From NCBI GenBank assembly GCA_002839155.1, contig PGXM01000005.1, positions 1-64,000 on the forward strand: a DNA stretch of 64,000 nt. The letters run 5' to 3'. The position numbers were made by a program, and so were the translations under genes. The DNA is from Tenericutes bacterium HGW-Tenericutes-1 (GTDB lineage Bacteria > Bacillota_I > Bacilli_A > Izemoplasmatales > Hujiaoplasmataceae). Positions 58,732-64,000 of the stretch are shown piece by piece (within the stretch, counting starts at the first letter, position 1; each line of letters opens with the position of its first letter). The notes beneath the pieces were generated by a model. That model saw nothing but the letters and a program-made list of their open reading frames with translations. It made no database searches and was not told the DNA's origin.

Positions 58732-59624
58732 GTACACGTGTGTTGACCCTTTCGAGAAAAATTGTATTATTTTTTAGAAAACCAAAAGTAGAAAAGACGT
58801 TAAAAGTAGCTGGTGCAGTCCTTAAATGGGTATTCTTCGTATTTATAATCTTTCTACTTTATTTACCAATTTTCATCATTGCATTACAATCATTTAACAA
58901 TAGTCAATTGATGTATGATTTTACGACCTTTACTTTCAAATGGTATGGCATGATTTTTCAAGAAAGATCTTTAAGTCAGTCCATTATCAATTCATTGGTG
59001 ATTGCCGTTACAGCAACGATCATTTCGACCGTCCTTGGAACCGTATTTGCCATCGGAATTCACAGTCTAACCAAGAAAAAAAGACAAAAGATGGTACTAC
59101 TCAACCAAGTTCCAATTTTGAACGCAGATATCGTAACAGGTATATCATTAATGTTGGTTTTTAAATTATTAATGTACATATTTCCTGATATCTTTGGATT
59201 TACCACCATGTTACTGGCACATATCTTCTTTTGTTTACCGTACGTGGTGCTAAGCATATTACCAAAATTATCTGAACTCGATGAAAATTTATATGATGCT
59301 GCACTTGATTTATATTGCAAACCGACCACTGGAATCTTAAAAGTTATTATTCCATCAATTTCGAGTGGTATATTTACCGGAATGCTTATGGCATTCACCA
59401 TGTCTATCGATGACTTTGTCATCAGCTACTTTAATACCGGTCAAGGATTTGATAACGTTTCAATCTGGATTTATGCTTCCATTGGCCGCCAGATGTCACC
59501 AGCAGTCTACGCTTATAACACTGCCTTTTCGTTCTTAATGATTTTAGTATTAGTCATTATTTCGGTCAAAGGTAGTCTCAAAAAACGTAAAAATTTATTA
59601 AAATTCAAACAAAATAAAATATAG
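58728..59624 (+). CDS. potC: Spermidine/putrescine ABC transporter permease PotC
   Basis: The 298-residue permease has an N-terminal cytoplasmic extension of about 30 residues, six membrane helices and an EAA loop (LYDAALDLYCKPTTGILKVIIP). It forms the channel with PotB. ATG 58728 follows GGAAGGAG and overlaps the potB stop. potD follows 15 bases on. Confidence 0.92.
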   Translation: MSTRVLTLSRKIVLFFRKPKVEKTLKVAGAVLKWVFFVFIIFLLYLPIFIIALQSFNNSQLMYDFTTFTFKWYGMIFQERSLSQSIINSLVIAVTATIISTVLGTVFAIGIHSLTKKKRQKMVLLNQVPILNADIVTGISLMLVFKLLMYIFPDIFGFTTMLLAHIFFCLPYVVLSILPKLSELDENLYDAALDLYCKPTTGILKVIIPSISSGIFTGMLMAFTMSIDDFVISYFNTGQGFDNVSIWIYASIGRQMSPAVYAYNTAFSFLMILVLVIISVKGSLKKRKNLLKFKQNKI

Positions 59625-59639
59625 GGGGTTTTAACAAAC

Positions 59640-60818
59640 ATGAAAAAATTAGTATTATTAGTTGCAATATCTGTCATTTCACTCGCATTGGTTGCTTGTA
59701 CTTCAAAGCCAAAGCTTTATGTGCTTAACTGGGGAGAATATATCAACATGGATTTAGTTTCACAATTTGAAGATGAATATGGTGTTAAAGTTGTTATTTC
59801 ATTAGCGGATTCTAATGAAGCGATGGAACAACAAATCAAAGAAGAAACAACGAAATTTGACATCGTCATTCCTTCAGATTACATGATTGAAAAATTATGG
59901 GACGAAGGATATTTACAGTCAATTGATTTATCTAAATTAACCAATTTTGATCAATCTAAATTTGTGACTGGCCTCGATGGAATTATGGGAATGATGTTTC
60001 AAGATAATCCAGAAGTTACGAATGCATACACGGTTTCAATTCCATATTTCTGGGGCGTTTTCGGCATTATGTATAACCGTCAACTTGCAGGGATTCAAAC
60101 GTATATTGAAGAAAATCAATGGGCTGCTATCTTTGAAACAGAACCAACTTCTACATTTAGCAGAGCTTTAAAAGTTGGTATGTATGACGTTTCAAGATTT
60201 GCATATTCTGCATCGCTTATTTATGCTAACGATAAAGATTTAATAGATGACGCTGATGCTCTCAATACCTTCTCACAAACTTACCTTGATTTATCAGAAG
60301 ATATTTTGTTACAACGCAATTACACATTATGGGCAACGGACATGTTAAAAAAAGACGTTGAAGCCGGCAACTTAGATATGGCGTTTGTGTATGTTGGTGA
60401 TTTCTTTGATACTTACTTGATTTTAACTGAAAATGCAACAACGACACAAGAAGCGGCTGAATTAACATCTCACATTGGTATTTTTGTTCCTGATACGACG
60501 ATTGCGTTCTATGATGGAATGATTATTCCTGAAGCAGCAAGAAATGTTGATTTAGCACATCAATTTATCGATTTCTTCTTAGATCCAGAGATTGCATATG
60601 AAAACTCAGGAATCGTTGGCTACACTACTGTTTTAACAGAAACAGCAACGATGATTGAAACTGCTTCAAAAGGCGACATCATTCGTTCGGTGATGGCATC
60701 GGATTATCCATACAATCCATCATCAATTCAAAACTTTGTTGCTATTCCATTAATTGCATTTTCGAATGCTGATACTGATACGATTGCCGCAATGATTAAC
60801 GCAGTCAAAAGTAACTAA
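59640..60818 (+). CDS. potD: Spermidine/putrescine-binding lipoprotein PotD
   Basis: The 392-residue extracellular solute-binding protein is anchored as a lipoprotein: basic start, hydrophobic stretch and lipobox LVAC with Cys at residue 20. The mature part starts with KLYVLNWGEYI and carries FDIVIPSDYMIEKL, both typical of polyamine-binding proteins. It delivers polyamine to PotBC. A GCAA-loop terminator closes the operon. Confidence 0.93.
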   Translation: MKKLVLLVAISVISLALVACTSKPKLYVLNWGEYINMDLVSQFEDEYGVKVVISLADSNEAMEQQIKEETTKFDIVIPSDYMIEKLWDEGYLQSIDLSKLTNFDQSKFVTGLDGIMGMMFQDNPEVTNAYTVSIPYFWGVFGIMYNRQLAGIQTYIEENQWAAIFETEPTSTFSRALKVGMYDVSRFAYSASLIYANDKDLIDDADALNTFSQTYLDLSEDILLQRNYTLWATDMLKKDVEAGNLDMAFVYVGDFFDTYLILTENATTTQEAAELTSHIGIFVPDTTIAFYDGMIIPEAARNVDLAHQFIDFFLDPEIAYENSGIVGYTTVLTETATMIETASKGDIIRSVMASDYPYNPSSIQNFVAIPLIAFSNADTDTIAAMINAVKSN

Positions 60819-60824
60819 ATAACC

Positions 60825-60852
60825 AAAGGCAGCCGCAAGGTTGCCTTTTTTT
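60825..60852 (+). terminator. Terminator after potABCD
   Basis: AAAGGCAGCC (60825-60834), GCAA loop, GGTTGCCTTT (60839-60848) with one G-U, then a T run. Confidence 0.85.
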
Positions 60853-60887
60853 TGCTTTAATTTTAAATTGTTTATCAAGTGTCGGTA

Positions 60888-60896
60888 TGTTAAAAT
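60888..60896 (+). promoter_or_regulatory. Extended -10 promoter of the ABC-F gene
   Basis: TGtTAAAAT at 60888-60896. Confidence 0.5.
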
Positions 60897-60938
60897 ATTA
60901 ACGGTCATCAACGGATGACTGTCAGTGTGGTGATAAGC

Positions 60939-62786
60939 ATGAATATACTGAAAATTAGCAATCTAATGAAGACTTTCACGGGAAATCTTCTTTTTGAACG
61001 TGTTTCATTAGAAGTTAACAGTGGAGAGAAAATCGCGCTTATCGGTCAAAATGGGACAGGTAAATCAACTTTAGTTAAAATGATACTGGGTGAAATTATA
61101 CCCGATTCAGGTGAGATATTTCTCAACCGAAGTGCCACAATAGGCTATTTGAGTCAATCAGTTCTTGAAGATGAAAATAAGACGATGATTGATGAAATTA
61201 TGACTGTTTATGAACGTCTAATCCAACTTGAAAATGACCTAGATTCAATATCACATTTATTAAAAACCGATCATTCAGAAGGAATGTTGAAACGATATAC
61301 TATTATTGAAGAAGAATTCTCGCGTTTAGGCGGATATGAGTATCATTATAATGTCGACATGATCCTCACGAAATTTGGTTTTACAAAAGCGGAATATGAC
61401 CGGCAAATCAAAACTTTTTCAGGGGGAGAAAAAACCAGAATCGCCTTCGCAAAACTGTTAATGAAAAAACCGGATTTGTTAATCCTCGATGAGCCGACAA
61501 ATCATATGGACATAGAAATCATTGAATGGCTAGAAGAATATTTAAAGAAATACCCTGGGGCAATTCTATGTATCACCCATGATAAGTATTTTATTAATAA
61601 GATTGCAGAAAAAATTTATGAGATTGATCAACAAACCGTATCGGTTTATTATGGCAATTTTGATCAATATGAAATTGAAAAAGTAAAAAGATATGAGTTA
61701 TTACTCAAACAATATAATCGTCAAGCCAAAGAAATCGAACATTTACAAAGTTTCGTCGATCGTTTTCGGTATAAAGCTACAAAGGCAAAAAGTGCTCAAG
61801 ATCGTATCAAGAAAATTAACCGAATTGAAAGAATTGACAAACCAACGACCGGACATGCGAATGTTCGCTTTCAATTCAAAAGCAAACGTCCAACAGAAGC
61901 TGTTATTTTGACAACCAAAGATTTGAATATTGGGTATGATAACATTCTCCAAGGACCGATTAATTTTGAAATGCGTGGATATGAAAAAGTCGGCGTTATT
62001 GGTCCGAACGGAATTGGGAAAACAACTTTTATTAAAACTATTTTAGACACTTTACCCCCCATTTCTGGAGAAGTGTTATTCCATAAACAATTAAAAATCG
62101 GATATTTCGATCAAAATCTTCAAGGGTTAGATGAATCGATTACCGTTCTGAATACCGTTCACAACCGCTATCCTGTAAAAACATTAGGTGAAGTCAGAAG
62201 TTTACTCGCCCGCTTTTTGTTTGTGGAAGAAGATGTTTTTAAATCAGTATCGGTTTTATCAGGTGGCGAAAGAGTCCGATTAACACTTCTTATGATGATG
62301 TTAGAAGAACCGGAATTGCTCATTTTGGATGAACCAACCAATCATCTTGATATTGAAACAAAGAATATTGTTGAAGATGTTTTTGAGTCGTATGAAGGCC
62401 CAATTATTTTCATCTCTCATGACCGTTATTTTATTAACAAGGTTGCTTCTAAAATTGTTGATTTTAGGTCGAATGGCTTTGAAGTATATGAAGGTAATTA
62501 TGATGATTACAAAATCATTAAAGCAGAAGAATTATTGAGCAAACCGACGATTAAACCGACAAAAATTAAGCAAGTTAATACGGCGGCTATAATTAAAAAA
62601 ATCGAAACTCAAATCGATAATTTACACATTGAAAAGGAACAATTAAAGCAATCTTTATATCTTGACACAATCTATAATGATCAAATCAAATTTAACAAAG
62701 CGATGGAAAGAATCAATCAAATCGATCAAGAGATTGATGAATTGTTCCTTAAAATCGACGAAATGACCGTTCAATCAGTCGATTAG
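60939..62786 (+). CDS. ABC-F family ribosome-associated ATPase
   Basis: The 615-residue soluble protein has two ATPase domains and no membrane part. NBD1 has GQNGTGKST and FSGGEKTRIAFAK with LILDEPTNHMD; NBD2 has GPNGIGKTT and LSGGERVRLTLL with LILDEPTNHLD. The linker (about 240-310) is charged and helical, and a C-terminal coiled coil (about 555-615) is present. ABC-F proteins act on stalled ribosomes; some give antibiotic resistance, others (YdiF, YfmR) help translation of hard sequences. The C-terminal extension suggests the YdiF-like housekeeping group. ATG 60939 follows GGTGAT. Confidence 0.92.
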   Translation: MNILKISNLMKTFTGNLLFERVSLEVNSGEKIALIGQNGTGKSTLVKMILGEIIPDSGEIFLNRSATIGYLSQSVLEDENKTMIDEIMTVYERLIQLENDLDSISHLLKTDHSEGMLKRYTIIEEEFSRLGGYEYHYNVDMILTKFGFTKAEYDRQIKTFSGGEKTRIAFAKLLMKKPDLLILDEPTNHMDIEIIEWLEEYLKKYPGAILCITHDKYFINKIAEKIYEIDQQTVSVYYGNFDQYEIEKVKRYELLLKQYNRQAKEIEHLQSFVDRFRYKATKAKSAQDRIKKINRIERIDKPTTGHANVRFQFKSKRPTEAVILTTKDLNIGYDNILQGPINFEMRGYEKVGVIGPNGIGKTTFIKTILDTLPPISGEVLFHKQLKIGYFDQNLQGLDESITVLNTVHNRYPVKTLGEVRSLLARFLFVEEDVFKSVSVLSGGERVRLTLLMMMLEEPELLILDEPTNHLDIETKNIVEDVFESYEGPIIFISHDRYFINKVASKIVDFRSNGFEVYEGNYDDYKIIKAEELLSKPTIKPTKIKQVNTAAIIKKIETQIDNLHIEKEQLKQSLYLDTIYNDQIKFNKAMERINQIDQEIDELFLKIDEMTVQSVD

Positions 62787-62809
62787 GTCTATCTCTTTTC
62801 ATTTTTATG

Positions 62810-62818
62810 TGTTAAAAT
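62810..62818 (+). promoter_or_regulatory. Extended -10 promoter of the NUDIX gene
   Basis: TGtTAAAAT at 62810-62818. Confidence 0.5.
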
Positions 62819-62859
62819 TATTAATGCATTAAATTTAGGCTACGAGAGGAGAGAATCCA

Positions 62860-63375
62860 ATGAAACCTTTGATGGTCATAACCGACACTTTGGTGAAAAT
62901 ACCACCAAGAATTGATTCAAGGGAAGCTGTTAGAGCGATTATTCTTCACGACGGCTTGATTTTATTAATGTATTCAGAGAAAGACCAAATGTACGGGACT
63001 CCTGGGGGAGGTATTATCCTCAATGAGTCTAAATTAGATACTTTATATCGTGAACTTTTAGAAGAGGTAGGGGCTAAGTCAGTCAAAATTTTAGAGTATG
63101 CGGGGTATACCGAAGAAATTCGTGAATCTCGTTCACTTGAAGGAAAAGTACTGAAAATTATTAGTTACTATTATGTTGTTGATGTGCTTCATTTCATCTC
63201 ATCAAGCCTTGAAGAACACGAAGAGGAAATGGGTTTAGTTCCTACTTGGACGACTATTGACACGGCTATAGCTCAAAACTTAAAAATTCTTGAGAGTTAT
63301 AATGATGCCAGAATCAATTTTTATTCAACCCAAACCGAAATGCTAAAGTATATAAAAAGTAGATTTGGACTTTAA
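62860..63375 (+). CDS. NUDIX hydrolase
   Basis: The 171-residue protein has an intact Nudix box from residue 48 on (GGIILNE, seven residues, RELLEEVGA), binding the metal ions for pyrophosphate cleavage. An N-terminal strand segment (AVRAIILHDGLILLMYSEK) is typical. The substrate (a nucleoside diphosphate linked to another moiety) is not resolved. argS follows 36 bases later. Confidence 0.88.
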   Translation: MKPLMVITDTLVKIPPRIDSREAVRAIILHDGLILLMYSEKDQMYGTPGGGIILNESKLDTLYRELLEEVGAKSVKILEYAGYTEEIRESRSLEGKVLKIISYYYVVDVLHFISSSLEEHEEEMGLVPTWTTIDTAIAQNLKILESYNDARINFYSTQTEMLKYIKSRFGL

Positions 63376-63392
63376 ACTCCAAATTTCTTTTT
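63361..63392 (+). terminator. Possible terminator at the end of the NUDIX gene
   Basis: ATTTGGA (63363-63369) and TCCAAAT (63378-63384) form a stem over the stop codon, followed by a T-rich run. Confidence 0.55.
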
Positions 63393-63411
63393 TTGTAAAG
63401 GGTGGTTAATT

Positions 63412-64000
63412 ATGATAGAACAAATTAAATTAGACTTAAAAAAGATGCTAGAACAAGCATTTTTGAATGAATTTCATACATCGGTAAATGTCGTTATTGA
63501 GGCTCCGAAGCGCATTGATCAAGGAGACTTATCAATACCTGTTTTTACCATCGCAAAAGCGATTAGTAGACCGTTACCAGAGACAGCAAATCATATCAAA
63601 AAAACGATTGAATCGTCTATGATTAGTACTCTTTTTTCGGAATTAATCATTATGGGTGGATTTTTTAATCTCCGCTTAAATTCAACTGCTATGGCTCAAA
63701 AAGTGATAGTAAATTACATGAGTAACCAAAATAATTATGGTGACAGCACCATTGGGGAAGGTAAAGTTGTTTGTATCGATTACTCTTCTCCTAACATCGC
63801 TAAACCATTTTCAATTGGGCACTTAAGATCAACGATTATTGGACATGCATTAGGTAATTTGCTAGAGAAATGCGGCTATAAAGTCGTCAGAATCAACCAT
63901 TTGGGAGACTTTGGAACTCAGTTTGGCAAAATTATATATGCTTACCAACATTTCGGTGATGAAGAAAAAATTAAAAAGGATCCGATTAACGAACTAGTTA
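63412..64000 (+). CDS. argS: Arginine--tRNA ligase (3' partial)
   Basis: The frame is open from ATG 63412 (after AAAGGGTGG) to the window end, 196 residues. It has the ArgRS-specific N-terminal domain (about 1-110) that reads the tRNA D-loop, then the class I catalytic start DYSSPNIAKPFSIGHLRST with the HIGH-type motif and the HLGDFGTQFGK motif typical of ArgRS. The remaining two thirds lie outside the window. No T-box is seen upstream. Confidence 0.94.
   Translation, partial: MIEQIKLDLKKMLEQAFLNEFHTSVNVVIEAPKRIDQGDLSIPVFTIAKAISRPLPETANHIKKTIESSMISTLFSELIIMGGFFNLRLNSTAMAQKVIVNYMSNQNNYGDSTIGEGKVVCIDYSSPNIAKPFSIGHLRSTIIGHALGNLLEKCGYKVVRINHLGDFGTQFGKIIYAYQHFGDEEKIKKDPINELV

Noticed and set aside
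1-64000. Mycoplasma genetic code with TGA as Trp
   Set aside because: TGA ends several genes at family-typical lengths and Trp residues are encoded by TGG.
1-64000. CRISPR arrays, prophage, insertion sequences, tRNA or rRNA genes
   Set aside because: Looked for in the intergenic stretches; no repeats, transposases, phage genes or tRNA cloverleaf signatures were seen.

Overview
The window is about 64 kb of AT-rich, densely packed bacterial chromosome. Genes sit in short operons with 1-30 nt gaps or ATGA overlaps, strong GGAGG-type ribosome sites and hairpin/U-tract terminators. TGA is used as a stop (for example the MarR gene at 4588-4590) and Trp is encoded by TGG, so this is the standard bacterial code and not the Mycoplasma/Spiroplasma code. 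Gene order in several blocks matches Bacillus subtilis: recD2-alaS-yqgF-DUF1292-trmR-U32-U32-udk-greA-mtnN, yqeG-yqeH-yqeK-rsfS-yqeM-comEA-comEC-holA-rpsT, and trpS-pepF-spx. Genes that normally sit inside those blocks (ireB, mltG, aroE, yhbY, nadD) are missing here. Together with the archaeal/eukaryotic-type ProRS and the absence of any peptidoglycan gene, this suggests a reduced low-GC lineage near the Bacilli/Mollicutes border, such as the Acholeplasma/Izemoplasma/Haloplasma group. That placement is an inference, not a proven identification. No rRNA, tRNA, CRISPR array, insertion sequence, prophage or plasmid gene was seen.

Layout. 1-4.1 kb: tail of an unknown gene, proS, class I fumarase in two subunits (minus), DegV. 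4.1-8.2 kb: MarR regulator with a palindromic operator and a heterodimeric ABC exporter. 8.3-13.7 kb: rimO, a DUF368/PopT-like membrane protein, a radical SAM protein and two amidohydrolases. 13.7-18.1 kb: ppa (minus), a membrane EIIB-like protein with HPr, T-box-controlled trpS and pepF (minus). 18.2-25.9 kb: spx with a cysteine-rich tail, gapdh, a VTT/DedA-like protein, a PadR-HAAS-DUF4097 envelope module, pepP, recD2. 25.9-37.4 kb: T-box-controlled alaS and a long housekeeping run (tRNA wobble modification, udk, greA, mtnN, a YgjP-type peptidase, a YgiQ radical SAM protein, an acyl-ACP thioesterase). 37.6-45.4 kb: the yqe/comE/holA run and rpsT (minus). 45.8-53.7 kb: GH65 phosphorylase with beta-phosphoglucomutase, a small LiaF-like protein, HIT, RluA, TypA, pyruvate kinase. 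53.8-64 kb: PAP2 protein, a stand-alone acyltransferase-like protein, glutathione peroxidase, a candidate small RNA, the potABCD polyamine importer, an ABC-F protein, a NUDIX protein and the start of argS.

How it fits together. The metabolic genes point to sugar phosphorolysis feeding glycolysis (GH65 to beta-G1P to G6P; GAPDH; pyruvate kinase), uptake of polyamines and salvage of nucleosides and MTA/SAH. DNA-uptake genes comEA and comEC are intact, with an unusual triple-SLBB ComEA and a hairpin that could mask its start. The most interesting unexplained element is a roughly 120-nt structured transcript candidate at 56228-56348. It has a matching promoter, a multi-part stem ending in a U tract, and two C-rich unpaired loops complementary to ribosome binding sites, resembling trans-acting Firmicute sRNAs of the RsaE kind. 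Promoters in the window frequently carry the extended TGnTATAAT form of the -10 element.
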